64,000 nucleotides of DNA from Zarea fungicola. Its lineage: Eukaryota; Ascomycota; Sordariomycetes; Hypocreales; Cordycipitaceae. Shown here one piece after another: positions 22,673 through 34,043 of the stretch. Under the pieces are notes generated by a model that was not told where the DNA came from, did no database searches, and was given only the letters and a program-made list of their open reading frames with translations. Both the position numbers and the translations under genes were made by a program. The number at the start of each line of letters is the position of its first letter. Position 1 is the first letter of the stretch. The DNA lies in contig FWCC01000223.1 of NCBI GenBank assembly GCA_900169235.1, positions 1-64,000 on the forward strand, read 5' to 3'.

Positions 22673-25600
22673 ATGCCCATCTACTCGAACCTGTACTCGA
22701 ATTTCATCCGGCAAGGATCCCAATTCGCTAAATCCATCACCACACATGGTTACGCGCAGTCTGTCGTAGCCGCCACCCACCCTCATGTTCTAAACAGTCA
22801 GCACCGCCCCGTCTTCGGACGCAGGCACAATAACCGACAGGGCCGTTTTGCCACTTTCCAGTTCAACTCGGCTTTCCATAGCGATCGGACAGCAACCAAT
22901 CTAGTGGACCACCGTCTGCCCCTCAGTCATGGTAGTCTAGATGCCTACTTTGAGGCGCTCAAGAAGAAGGAAGCGGCAGGCGAAGTTGAAAGTGAAGAGT
23001 GGGAGCAGTACGAGTTCCCTAAACTTCTTGAATGGAAACCCGATGCCGACGCCGTCCTTACCAGCGAAGAGGCATTGGCCCAAGCCAGCGAACATGATGC
23101 CAGCGCAGAGAATGAGACCATTGTCCGACCGATGACGCTGGAGGAAGAAGCTGCTCTTGCACACATTGACGCTGCTCTCGAACGAGAAATTGAAGCCCGC
23201 CAGGCTCTCGAGGACGACGAAGCCGTGTCTGTACACTCGCGTGCTGCCAGCCCTGTTCGCATTTCCCGAAGCGCTACACCAGTCGACCCGCAGTCACAAT
23301 CATATGCCGAGCACTTGTTGAAGCTCTCCACAGCTGGACGCTATGCAGAGGTTCCCGCCGTCTTCGAAGCCATGGTTGCCACTGGTGTTAAGCCCGTGGC
23401 CGGCGCCTACAATGCCCTTCTCCTTGCGGCTATTCACATTCCAACCAAGAAGATCGAAGTTGTTTCCAAGGCACTTGATGTATACGCTGATATGCTTCGC
23501 CGCCGCGTGGTTCCTGACAGTCAAACCTTCGATATCCTTGTCAACTTGCTTGCCTCTCGTTGCCTTGAGGTTGCCAGTATGAAAGCCATTCTTGAGGAGA
23601 AACGTCTCCGTTTTGGTGGCATGGAAGAGCCTGGCAAGTTCATGCTCGCTTCTCATGAATTTGAGCATGCTATACTCTGCGAAGACGACAGACTTGATCT
23701 CGCTATCAAACTATTTGATAACTCCATCGACGCTGACACTGCCAAATTCTCCTCCAACACCTATTCACAGCTCATTTCTGCTTGTGCTGCGGCAGGCCGT
23801 GTGTCAGATATGCTTCGTCTGTTTGCTCATATGGAGGATACCCGCATTCTTCCTCAGGCCGAGGTTTTCCCCACCATGATCACTGCCTACGCTACAGCTG
23901 GTGACCTCATCAGTGCTGTGGAGTGCTACAACGAGTACCGAAGCCTTGCAGTTGCTAGTAACAATGGCAGCTCGGTCCTGACGCATCGTATGGACACCGA
24001 AGTGTATGCTTCTGTTATCAACGCGTACGTTATTTCCGATAAGATCGAGGGTGCAATGAAGTTCTTCAAAAAAATTGTCGATGAGTATGGAGTCAAGGTG
24101 GCCGACATTAAGGATGCCCTCATCAGCACTGGATTTGTCAAGGGCTTCATCGCACGTGGTATTCTTGAGGAGGCTTTGTATTGGGCTCAGTCTATTGAGG
24201 CGACAGTTCGACCTCAAGCCCTTGCTCGCGTTGCCGTTGAGGCTGCCGACAAGAACGAAGTCGCCACTGCTATTGAGGCTTATAACGGAATTACGGGCTC
24301 TCTCGATCTTCTCCAGGCTCCTTCCATAGCTATGCTTGCGATGAGCGTTCGTGAGGGCGATGTTGCCTCAGCTATTAAGTACTGGAGTGTGCTCAGCAAT
24401 CCTGAGATGCATGCCACAGCTGCCTTCGTTGAGCCCACCGCCATGTTCGCCGTCGCTCTGATAGGCTCTGGTCAGGTTGCTGAAGGTCTTGCACAGTCGG
24501 AAATGATGTTCCAGAGAATTCGTGCGTCGGAATTTGAAGTGCGGGCCCAACTTGCCGAAGAGATTGAAGAAGGCGCTGATTTCATTGCCCGTTACATGGA
24601 GAGCCGTGGCATCACTGATCCTCGCGAGCTTGCGTCCCAAGTGTCCGGTGGGCCTCAACAGACAATGAGTGCTTCCCCTTTCATGTCTACGCCGAGTATC
24701 TCGTCGTTCGAGGATAGCTTTGACCCGTATGCTAACAACACCGACTTCAAGGGCTCTTCCCTTATTGCCGATGATTTGGAAGGTAGCCATGGCCGCAAAG
24801 GTCCCCGTCTTAGTGATGCCTTGAGTCGATTCCGTAACATGCGCCGCGCCGGCCGTCATCCGCGATACATCACTTACGCCAAGCTAATTTCTGCTGCCGC
24901 CAGAGAGGGCAAGATGGATCTTTGCCATGACATTCTTGCCATGGCCCGGACTGATGTTCCTATGCTCCCCCAGTATGCTGTTGTTCGTTATGGCTGGTCC
25001 TCAATTCTAGATGCCATGGTTGGTGCGTGCTTGACTGTTGGCAATCGCGGCCGTGCTGAACAGTACCATCAAGAGTTGCTTGAGATGGGTTCTGCCCCTT
25101 CTGCCAATACGTTTGGACTCTACATCACAACCCTCAAGGACTCTACAAAGACCTTCGATGAGGCTTCTGAAGCTGTTCGCATCTTCCACCGCGCTAAAAC
25201 TGAAGGCGTCGAGCCCAGCTCCTTCTTGTACAATGCTTTGATTGGCAAGTTGGGTAAGGCACGCCGCATTGATGACTGCCTATTCTACTTTGCTGAAATG
25301 CGAGCTCTTGGTATCAAACCCACATCCGTTACGTACGGTACCATTGTCAATGCTTTGTGCCGTGTCAGTGATGAGAAATTTGCTGAGGAGTTGTTTGACG
25401 AAATGGAGTCGATGGCCAACTACAAGGCTCGCCCTGCTCCGTACAACAGCATGATGCAGTTTTTCCTCACGACAAAGAGGGATAAGCTGAAGGTTCTCGC
25501 ATACTACGAACGCATGAAGGCCAAAAACATCGCCCCAACCTCGCATACCTACAAGCTTCTCATTGATACTCATGCTACTCTCGAGCCTGTCGACATGACT

Positions 25601-26128
25601 GCCGCTGAGGAAGTCATGGCGCAGATGGTTGCAGCTGGCCAGCAGCCTGAGCCTGTTCACTACGCCTCTCTGATTCATGCTAAAGGCTGTGCCCTGCATG
25701 ACTTGGACGGCGCCCGCCAGATTTTTGATTCTGTCACTGAAAAGAGATCTGTGCCCGACAATGCCAATCTGTACCAGGCAATGTTTGAAGGCATGGTTGC
25801 CAATCACAATGTTGCCGCTACAGAACCTTTGCTCGCCCAGATGCGCCAGCGTCGGGTTGAGCTTACTCCTTACATCGCCAACACCTTGATCCACGGTTGG
25901 GCTTCTGAGAAGAATCTCTCCAAGGCCCAGGCCATTTATGACGCGGTACCGCGGGAGAAGCGCGAGCCCAGCACGTATGAGTCCATGACGCGAGCCTTCC
26001 TCGCTATGGAGCAGCGAGATCAGGCCAAGTCCGTTGTCGGTGAGATGCTGACCCGCGGCTATCCCAGTGCTGTTATGAACAAGGTATTGGAGCTGCTTGG
26101 CGGTGGTCAAGAGCAGCCTTCAGTATAA
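22673..26128 (+). CDS. mitochondrial PPR protein, CYA-5/Pet309-like translation activator
   Basis: A single open frame of 1151 aa. The N terminus is basic and acid-free for ~50 residues (MPIYSNLYSNFIRQGSQFAK), which fits mitochondrial import. Helical-hairpin pentatricopeptide repeats are visible at about 210-320, 365-450, and especially 745-1130, with typical phrases such as NTYSQLISACAAAGRVSDML, FLYNALIGKLGKARRIDDCL and VTYGTIVNALCRVSDEKFAE. Length and layout match the fungal CYA-5 (Neurospora)/Pet309 group, which binds COX1 mRNA and activates its translation in mitochondria. An acidic linker (about 95-195) separates leader and repeats, and a Ser-rich, probably disordered stretch lies near 660-710. 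The PPR call is firm; CYA-5 orthology is likely rather than proven. Confidence 0.85.
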   Translation: MPIYSNLYSNFIRQGSQFAKSITTHGYAQSVVAATHPHVLNSQHRPVFGRRHNNRQGRFATFQFNSAFHSDRTATNLVDHRLPLSHGSLDAYFEALKKKEAAGEVESEEWEQYEFPKLLEWKPDADAVLTSEEALAQASEHDASAENETIVRPMTLEEEAALAHIDAALEREIEARQALEDDEAVSVHSRAASPVRISRSATPVDPQSQSYAEHLLKLSTAGRYAEVPAVFEAMVATGVKPVAGAYNALLLAAIHIPTKKIEVVSKALDVYADMLRRRVVPDSQTFDILVNLLASRCLEVASMKAILEEKRLRFGGMEEPGKFMLASHEFEHAILCEDDRLDLAIKLFDNSIDADTAKFSSNTYSQLISACAAAGRVSDMLRLFAHMEDTRILPQAEVFPTMITAYATAGDLISAVECYNEYRSLAVASNNGSSVLTHRMDTEVYASVINAYVISDKIEGAMKFFKKIVDEYGVKVADIKDALISTGFVKGFIARGILEEALYWAQSIEATVRPQALARVAVEAADKNEVATAIEAYNGITGSLDLLQAPSIAMLAMSVREGDVASAIKYWSVLSNPEMHATAAFVEPTAMFAVALIGSGQVAEGLAQSEMMFQRIRASEFEVRAQLAEEIEEGADFIARYMESRGITDPRELASQVSGGPQQTMSASPFMSTPSISSFEDSFDPYANNTDFKGSSLIADDLEGSHGRKGPRLSDALSRFRNMRRAGRHPRYITYAKLISAAAREGKMDLCHDILAMARTDVPMLPQYAVVRYGWSSILDAMVGACLTVGNRGRAEQYHQELLEMGSAPSANTFGLYITTLKDSTKTFDEASEAVRIFHRAKTEGVEPSSFLYNALIGKLGKARRIDDCLFYFAEMRALGIKPTSVTYGTIVNALCRVSDEKFAEELFDEMESMANYKARPAPYNSMMQFFLTTKRDKLKVLAYYERMKAKNIAPTSHTYKLLIDTHATLEPVDMTAAEEVMAQMVAAGQQPEPVHYASLIHAKGCALHDLDGARQIFDSVTEKRSVPDNANLYQAMFEGMVANHNVAATEPLLAQMRQRRVELTPYIANTLIHGWASEKNLSKAQAIYDAVPREKREPSTYESMTRAFLAMEQRDQAKSVVGEMLTRGYPSAVMNKVLELLGGGQEQPSV

Positions 26129-27141
26129 GTTTCTTTACCATGGCTACTCATTTGAACTTTTGAAAATTTGTTGCAATACAGAAGACTGTTGAAAGTCATT
26201 CTAGTTTCTGGAGGCCTTGGGTTCTGCGGATTTTCCTTTTGTTTTGTTTACTTTGGGGTTTGTTGAAAAGCCTCTTTGATTGATACCCCGTTTTATTGGC
26301 ATGATGAGTTGTTGTGGAAGGGGTGTTGTCAAAAACGACCGGAGGTGTGGCGAAAAAGAAACCCGAGTGGTTCAGCTTTCGTTTTTTCGTTTTTCTAATA
26401 ATAGTGATATCAACCGGCATGGCGTTCTTGGACTATGGATTTCATCATCATTTTTTTTATCATTTGGATTGGCTGGAACTGAATTTTGCGGCCTGGGTTA
26501 TGGGGAAGGGAGGCACGCGCGGATTAGGCAAGAGTTTAGGACTTCATTGTTTGTGTTTTTCCCACTGGGTTATAAAAGGTAATCCTACTGATAGACCATC
26601 TCCACTCGGCATGAAAAAAGGCCAAAAACATCGGACGGCAGCATTAGAATCAGGAGCGAGGCGCTTTGATTTTGATAGACTGCTTGTAAAACTATTATAT
26701 AGTAAAATGCAAAGCAATTCAAGCACACAAATACGTTGATCACCTAAATGTAGATAGATGTATAGGGCCGAGATTAAAGAATCATTGTCTGTAATAGAAT
26801 ATAGGCGGGTTTAGATACCAAAGGTGAGAGCTGGTTGGCGCCTTGCACAGTGCTATTAAATCCATCCAGTTTACTCCAACTTTACCCCACCTGAACATTG
26901 TAGCTCCCACAATCCTGGTACCCAAGTTGAACTTATTTCCAACTCATCAACTGCCCCTGAGCTTTCAAAGAACGAATAGCTCTTTAACGGTCCAGTAAAA
27001 ATATATGTGAATTGGCGAAAAATTGCACCCTTTCTTGCCTTTACGACTGCATTGGCTCCATCGCTGCAACGGGACAATCCCCGCCCCTCAACTCATTGCC
27101 ACCCCCCATTCACTCCAAAAGCACAATACATCCCTGCCAAA
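26129..27141. other. intergenic, PPR 3' UTR and ERG8 promoter
   Basis: 1.0 kb. The first part is T-rich, with several short overlapping frames that look random. The 80 bp before 27142 are C/A-rich, typical of an ERG8 leader. No gene or RNA recognised. Confidence 0.45.
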
Positions 27142-28615
27142 ATGTCATATGCGACTCACCCTAACGTTGCCATTTCGGCGCCTGGCAAAGTTCTCCTGGC
27201 AGGCGGTTATCTCGTTCTGGACCGCAAGTACACCGGCCTCGTCCTAGGCCTCAGCGCCAGGATCAACGTCATTGCCGGCCAGATTCACTCCAGTGAGGGG
27301 GTGCAGCTCAATGAGATTATTGTCGAGAGCCCGCAGTTTCTCGAGGCGCAGTGGAGATATGGATACCGACTGTCGCCTGATGACGGCGGTATGAGAGTTA
27401 CTCAATTGCAAGTGTACGTAGCATGATGTACAATGAGTGATATTATGGATATGGGGCGGCAGCATGCTCTGAGAATTCTACCTGCATAACTAAGCAATCA
27501 TTGATAATTGTGCCCCTCAACACCATTGCTGACTTACTGCTTTGAAAACCAGGGGGACTAAAACAAGTGCCAACCCGTTCGTCGAGACAACGCTGAGCTA
27601 CGCCCTCACATACATCAGCAAGGTCGCTGGGGGCAGCCACACCCTCAGCGCTAGCAGACTCATCATCCTCGCCGATAACGACTACTACTCTCAATCCTCC
27701 TCAAAAATCAATGATACCACCCACGGCCGCTTCGCCAAGTTCAACGTCGCCCTCAAAGACGCCAACAAGACGGGTCTAGGCTCTTCCGCCGCGCTTGTCA
27801 CATCCCTGACTGCCGCCCTCCTCTCCCACTACCTTCCACCACAACTCTTCGACGTATCCTCCGCCAAGGGCCGGACGACGCTGCACAATCTGGCGCAGGC
27901 GGCGCACTGCGCCGCCCAGGGCAAGGTCGGCTCTGGCTTCGACGTGGCAGCCGCCGTGTACGGCTCGTGCACCTACCGCCGCTTCTCGCCGTCCATCCTC
28001 AGCGCGATCCCCGAAGCTGGCGCCGCCGGATTCGCGGCGAAGCTCGTGTCCGTCGTGGATGGTGTGGGGGCCTGGGACGTGGAAGTTGCGGGAAGCGATT
28101 TGAAGCTGCCTAATGGCGTGGCGCTGCGCATGTGTGACGTTGACTGTGGCAGCCAGACTGTGGGCATGGTGAAGCAGGTGCTCGCATGGAAGGCGCAGGA
28201 TGTAGGCCTGTCGACGGCGCTGTGGGATGATTTGCAGAGCCGCAATGAGGCGCTCGCGGCGACGCTACGAGCTGGCGCGCTCGCCGAGCTGCCGACCAAG
28301 GTGGAGAGCGTGCGCGAGCTTATTCGCCGGATGGGACAGCTGAGTGGTGTGCCGATTGAGCCGGACTCTCAGACGGAGCTGCTGGATGCTGTGTCGCAGG
28401 TTGAAGGCGTCTATGGCGGTGTCGTCCCAGGCGCTGGGGGGTTCGATGCGGCGGCTCTGTTGATGGATGAAGACGAAGCGACGAAAGAGCGGGTCGATGC
28501 ATTTTTGGCACAGTGGAGCGAGGAGAAGAGCTCAAAGGTAAAGCTACTCGGTGTCAAGGGTGAAATGGAGGGTGTTCGACGGGAGGAATTGAGCGTGTAC
28601 AAAGGATGGTTGTGA
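27142..28615 (+). CDS. ERG8: phosphomevalonate kinase
   Basis: Two exons, 27142-27413 and 27553-28615, give 444 aa. The enzyme phosphorylates mevalonate-5-phosphate to the diphosphate in the isoprenoid/ergosterol pathway. It is a GHMP kinase: the N-terminal APGKVLLAGGYLVLD segment (about 12-27) is diagnostic of Erg8, the ATP-binding GHMP motif is TGLGSSAALVTSL (from ~164), and the C-terminal GHMP segment is GVVPGAGGFDAAAL. The 139-nt intron splits the Val codon after VTQLQ and has a GCTGAC-type branch point. The second exon is GC-rich. It is the second mevalonate-pathway gene in the window besides the acetyl-CoA acetyltransferase, but about 23 kb away, so no cluster is implied. Confidence 0.95.
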
Positions 28616-29127
28616 TCAGGTGTGTGTAACTGCCGTTTCCAGTGGGAACGACATTCAGGCACCGAAGCAAAAATCCAGGATTGATTTTTTTTCTCTTTAG
28701 ATCAAGCCACAATTATCAAAATCCTGGACATTGTTTGCAGTAGATCTCTGTCAAAGAGCACATAGTATTATATCCACGTCGCTAACAAGAAAACAATAGC
28801 AGAAGAGCAAATTCCGCACCAGGCAGAAAATTGTCACGTCCAAGACAGTCAAAGACCCAAAGCAGGAAAGAAAACAAAATAGTATAAAGCATCTTGCGAT
28901 ACATGGGAAAATATAGCCCAAAAAAACCCCCCCAAAACCCAATTTTTTTGGTTGTGGTGGAAGAGACACGATGGCAGACCCCAGGGGATATCCGACGCCT
29001 AACGATGAAATAACCAAAGCAGAAACGACGTATAGAGACGTTGTGTAGTCGCCGACAATGTTATCAGCAATCATCTGTACAACCATACATAAGCAGAAAA
29101 AAGGAATTAGAGTTTTGTTCAGTTCCT
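28616..29127. other. intergenic between converging genes
   Basis: 512 bp of 3' flanks for ERG8 and the small unknown gene. Homopolymer-rich (C and A runs around 28920-28940). The minus-strand 152-codon frame here only reads through these tracts and is not supported. Confidence 0.45.
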
Positions 29128-29522
29128 CTACCAGACCGGTCGACGAGCAATAGCGTGGGGAGGCGTCGTGGCACGGTTGTACACAAAAGTCTGCGACTGT
29201 GTTTCCCAAGAATTCACGGAAGACGAAGAGCGAGGAATGTATTCAGTGATGCCGACACGGCTGGCCGTTGCCTTTTCACGAAGAATAGCGAGCTCATCTT
29301 GCGATACGCCTGGCAGGGAAACGGGTTCGAGTTTGAGGTCGAAGGGGGCAGACTAGGAGAAATCGTTAGGTGAGAGAACTCTGGGTCATTGCTAGAGTTT
29401 GAGACACATACAATCTCAACGGTACGCTTCTGCCTGGTGCGGCGTTGGAGAAGTGTTTGCACACGTGAGCAAATCATTCTGACGTGGTTGCGAACTTGCA
29501 TCTCGGTGGCGTATCCAGACAT
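29128..29522 (-). CDS. small protein of unknown function, two exons
   Basis: Exons 29522-29412 and 29352-29128 encode 111 aa, beginning MSGYATEMQVRNHVRMICSR and ending with TPPHAIARRPVW. The 59-nt intron has GTATGT, a CCTAAC branch and a TAG acceptor, joins at phase 0, and turns a frame full of Ser/Pro noise into a coherent one. The N-terminal ~37 residues are basic and predicted helical (RVQTLLQRRTRQKRTVEI); the middle (SAPFDLKLEPVSLPGVSQDE) is acidic. There is no signal peptide or membrane segment. I do not recognise the family. The clean splice and the even composition of both exons argue that it is a real gene. Confidence 0.6.
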
Positions 29523-32500
29523 TGAAGATTAGGTAATGTATTGTAGAAAATGGGATCGAGAAAAGACGGCCGATAAAAGCAGAGTAATTTACACGTGGTA
29601 GAATGAATAGCGGTAATGGCTGCGTTTGTCCGTCAAGAAAGTGCGTTGTTTGCGAGGTGCAGCTGCAGACGGTTCGTGCGTTTGTTGTAAGTTGAATCAG
29701 TGTTTGGAGTGGATGAACGGGCCTGTTGGCAAGGATGCGGACAAATTCTTTCTCGTAATACAGAAAGAAGGGAATAAGACGGATTATAATAATACAGGAG
29801 GTCTTGGCAAGTCGGTGACGAATAGTTGAATTCCAAGAAGTGAGATTTTCTGGAACAAGGCGTCGCGCTGCCGCTTCTGGCGTCGGACGGCGGTTGAGCC
29901 GTGGAGAAAACCAAGAGTCCTTGGGAAAAGGGAGCAAAAGAATTATGGTATGAACAATTTTACTGAGAAATGTTTGAGTTGTCGATCAGATGAACAATGC
30001 TGTCATATGTTGAAGAACTGATTGGTTGGGTTTTCAATCGCTGGCATTGGCTGCTTGGGAATTTAAGTGCGAGCGCCTCTGATCGGAATGTTCGGTTATC
30101 GAGGGGGCGGAGAGGGAGCAAGAGAGTGCAGTTGAAACGGCGAAAAGCTGGTACGCAAGTGTAGAGGGTGTAGCAAAAATGAGAGAGATATTAAAGAGAA
30201 GAAAGCTGGTAAATATTGTTCGGGATTAAAAAATAAAATAAAAAAGCAGAATGGGTGACGGTACGATAGTGATTAAATGAACGGACTGAGAGATTCGTCT
30301 CTCTGGTAATGAATGAGTGATGGGATGAACCTGGTGGAGACTTTGACATCGACAACAACGCAGTTCAAAAAAGATGGGATGGTCAGAGGATAAAGAAAGG
30401 GATATATACTTTCTCCCAGTTCGCCCTGACAGTGGTTTTTTTTTTCTACAGCAACCTACAGGGCAATATTTCACGATGTCCCCGCTCGCCGCCTCCTTGC
30501 GTATCACCATAGGGGATCAGAAGCTAGAGTGCATGGGGTGTGTGCATCAATCCGACTCTGGGCGCACCAAGTATGAGCTTGGCTATTAATTATTCCATAC
30601 TTGATATTGCCGACGAGTTAGTATACTCTCACCCTGTTGACTATCTGATCTAGTTGCTGAGCATCGGCAAATGGCAGATGCTTGCGCAATCTATTGTCTA
30701 TCACATTTTTCACTTTTCTAATCAAGTAAATCACATTTCTTTCTGCATCCTTCACACGCAGGAAACACGAAATGAGCTCCCCGCCCGCCCTTGAGAACGC
30801 CTCATTGTAGTCTATGGCCGCCAAAATTCCGCTGCGGAGCCAAAAGCAAACCAACATGTCTCGTCCGCACCTCTCACCAAAAAAAGAAAGGATAAAGAGA
30901 AAAATCTACGCCTCTCTAGGTAGTCTGGCCCGGTTTACAGTTAACATTGTCAAGGACGACGGCCTCGCTATACGGATACGTGTGATGTGACAGGAGCCAG
31001 GTCCTGCAGCATATCTGATTCCCGCACCACCACAACACTCCTGTAATAGCTACACGAATCTCGCCTGAGATGGTTCCTGGTGCGGAAGCGGTCGATCGCG
31101 GAACCAGGGCTGACCCCGGTATTGGGTATCACAATCACCTCACCAATGCCTCATCTGATCAGTCACCGTATTATATTTGCATTTTTTTTTCTTCTTCTTC
31201 TGCTGCTTCATGAACGGACCAAGGAACGCATCCACTCTAGATCGATCGGGAGTGCCTGCAAACTCCTTTCTCCTCCTTGGTTAGCTGACAGAGACGAAGT
31301 GATTTTGTGTTAGCCTACCACACGCATCCGATTCGCGCTCGTATGTCTCATAGCGCATCTCCATTTGTCGTTGCGATTCACGCTAGGAAATTTGTTCTAC
31401 TACTTTTTAAAAAAAAAACTTAATTAATTAATTTAAGCCGTTCTCTGATTCGCTCCGTTGCGTCGTTGCTTGAGCTTGAAGACAGCTAGCTCCCTGGTTT
31501 TCCAGCAAACCATAGCCCAAACATTCCTCATCTAACCAGCTCATTCATCCCTTCAAAGTCTTGCCCGTGCAAGAAAGCCACATGCAAAGAAGGCAACCAT
31601 TCCGTGACGTCTTAATTCAGTGCATGCATGCATTTCCGGTTACAGAAGCACACACATTCCACAAGAAGACTCGTCCCAGTACCTTTTTCACGGTGGCAAT
31701 GAATTACCAACCCCCCTGCCATCGCTGTCAAATCTCCTTCCGACACAGAATTCCCGCCCCTGCATAGTTTTCGCCTAGGTGAGGTCGCAAACGTTCATTA
31801 GCGTGCGACTGTGCAAAAGTGTGCCAACACGCAAGAATGTCGCGGGTGATCTTTGAATCCTGGTTACAGATTCTGCGACAGCCCTTTTAATTTTCCCCAG
31901 CCCCCCAAACAGCTTTCCACTCGTAGCATTCCCGACCGTTGAACCTGGGACGGCAGGGTCCTCGTCAAGGTATAGTCTGAAGTTAACGGCTGCGCTCATT
32001 CAGTGCCTTCGCATGTGCGAACCCTAATAACTGTGCCACAGGCTCAAACAGACACAATAGAGATACCACTACTGAGCCTTTTGCAAACAGTTCTGTATGG
32101 TAGCTGCGCAATCGGGCAGTGCAATGCGTGGTGGTGTGTGTTATGTACTGTGCAGGGTGTTTCGGCTTAAATGCTGCGACCCTGTGCATAAGACTTTACC
32201 GCATTTCAGACTGATATCTGCGTTGTCTAATTTGTCGAGAGTAGTATTACTTGAATATACTTTTGCCTCATACATACAAGGCTTTCCACCAACCCTTTTA
32301 TTTGACCTATTCCTTCTCCCTTGTGTCTGTGAGTTTTGACGTTAAATTGTGCCTGTAATGCAGACTGGCATGAATGCAAGGGGCCGGCAAGAGTAATTAA
32401 TTAATAGGCGGGCGATCCAAGTTCGATTTGCATGGTATACAGTTTTATTATTTGGTTTCATACAAGTTGCTTTCTCCTTTAATAAGGAGAATACTTGGAT

Positions 32501-34043
32501 TGCAAGTTGGTTTCTCTTAAGCAGACTATTCGCGGTTTTACAGCCCTTTTATTCGGTCTTGTCTAAAATATCCTGGCAAAATCTCTCAGAGCATTAGCAA
32601 CGATGGAAAATAGCTGCACTTGTTACTGCGCATTTTAACTCTGGTTATCAGGGCAAGAAGTCTAAACCGAAAATCGTACTGCAGAGAGCCAGACCTTGAT
32701 TGGCTAAGTAACTACTCATATGCCATGAAAGCCATTACTTAGAGCAAATTCAAATTAAATCTTCAGCATCGTGTCAATTATTCCTTTACGATTGGAATAA
32801 AAACTTCAAAATTGCAGAAATTTCCAATCCGTCCCAAGGCAATCCGGATCGACCACCAGACGCCGCACTCATTCCCAATATTAAATCAAGCTCAATTAGC
32901 TAGCTATAAAATATTCCGAATTGTGATAAAATGTTATAGGGGAGAAGTTACGTTGTCATTCTCGTAACGTGTGTAAGTAGAGACATGCCAGTACTATGTC
33001 TCTATACGCTTCTAGCCATGACCTGGCCATTACGTTCGTTAACCCCACACCACCATATAGATTAAATGTTTATGTATCTACATATTAGTGAAATTATAGT
33101 AAAAGTTCTAAACTATCCTATAACATACTTCGTTCATTCTATGCTATTCACAAGGGCAAGCTTAAGGGCAAGTGCTAGGAGTTCAGTTGTGCGCTCCTCA
33201 GGGCGATGATAGCGGCGCAACGTGAAACACTTGTTTCCAAATTTAAATTACGGAGTTGAAGTATTAATATTTAAGGATTCCCCCGAGGGTTGCGTGCAGC
33301 TCTGCATGGTCTGGCATGGCCTGCAAAGTCTGCAAAGTCTGCCAATTGAGAGGTCTTATCATGACTCAGAATTGGAATAACTTGGTCATTTGCAACGAAA
33401 GCACAGCTGGTAGAGGAGAATACTGTAGCTATCAGCTCTGGCGAGCATAGAACAAAGGCAACAGCGGAAATTGCGCCCCTGACATCGATGGTGTCTGTCC
33501 CAGTGGCCCATGTCTGGCTGTCATCAAATATTGGGGCCGAAGCGCAGAGACAACGCAGATGCACACTGGGTGCATCAGCCAGTCGTTCGGAAATCAAACC
33601 CAAAAGAAAAAAAAAGACCCGAAACGAAGTCGAGAAGCAGTTAATTTGAAGCTGGACTGCAGGAGAAAAGAAACTAGGAGCAAGTGACGAGAGATGACGC
33701 CAGTGCGTTATGCCGTGTAGTGTCATGTCGGGAAAGTGGTGCCATTCCTGGATTTCTGGGGTATGGCACAGGTAATTTTGCTCCTCCAGGGATAACTTCG
33801 CTTATTTTGTTTTCGGGAATGAACCATTTCGTATTTTAAAAACCTAGATCCGATTGGTTTTGTATCACATCAGCCCTCATTCCTTGTCTTTTACATCAAA
33901 CACGAGATCTGTCATTTATCACCTTTTGTCATGGTGAAAGCTGTGTCAATGTGCATCATTTGCGAGGCTTACGAGCACCAGAGAAAGTGCAGAGAAATAC
34001 CCCCAAGAACAATATTGCGAAAGCGAAAAGAAAAATGTATTGA
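29523..34043. other. 4.5-kb gene-poor region
   Basis: No gene can be firmly supported here. About 29,523-30,200 is probably the promoter and leader of the small gene ending at 29522. One weak candidate lies at 30618-30857. From about 32,340 to 33,270 the DNA is AT-rich and has no open frame of 60 codons on either strand, in a genome where random frames of that size are common. Short direct repeats (CTGCAAAGT, twice) lie at 33317-33341. It looks like old decayed DNA. Confidence 0.5.
30618..30857 (-). CDS. possible small gene or exon, unrecognised
   Basis: An open frame of 79 codons that looks protein-like in its middle, with an amphipathic basic helix (AERNVIYLIRKVKNVIDNRL). Near its end it contains a consensus donor (AGG then GTGAGAG at 30632) followed by a perfect TACTAAC box. 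A TAG acceptor about 50 nt downstream would add a short second exon. No domain is recognised and the upstream start is unclear. It could equally be chance. Confidence 0.2.
   Translation of the reverse strand: MLVCFWLRSGILAAIDYNEAFSRAGGELISCFLRVKDAERNVIYLIRKVKNVIDNRLRKHLPFADAQQLDQIVNRVRVY

Noticed and set aside
33271..33726. Minus-strand frame of 151 codons
   Set aside because: Mixed composition with no domain and no splice partners.
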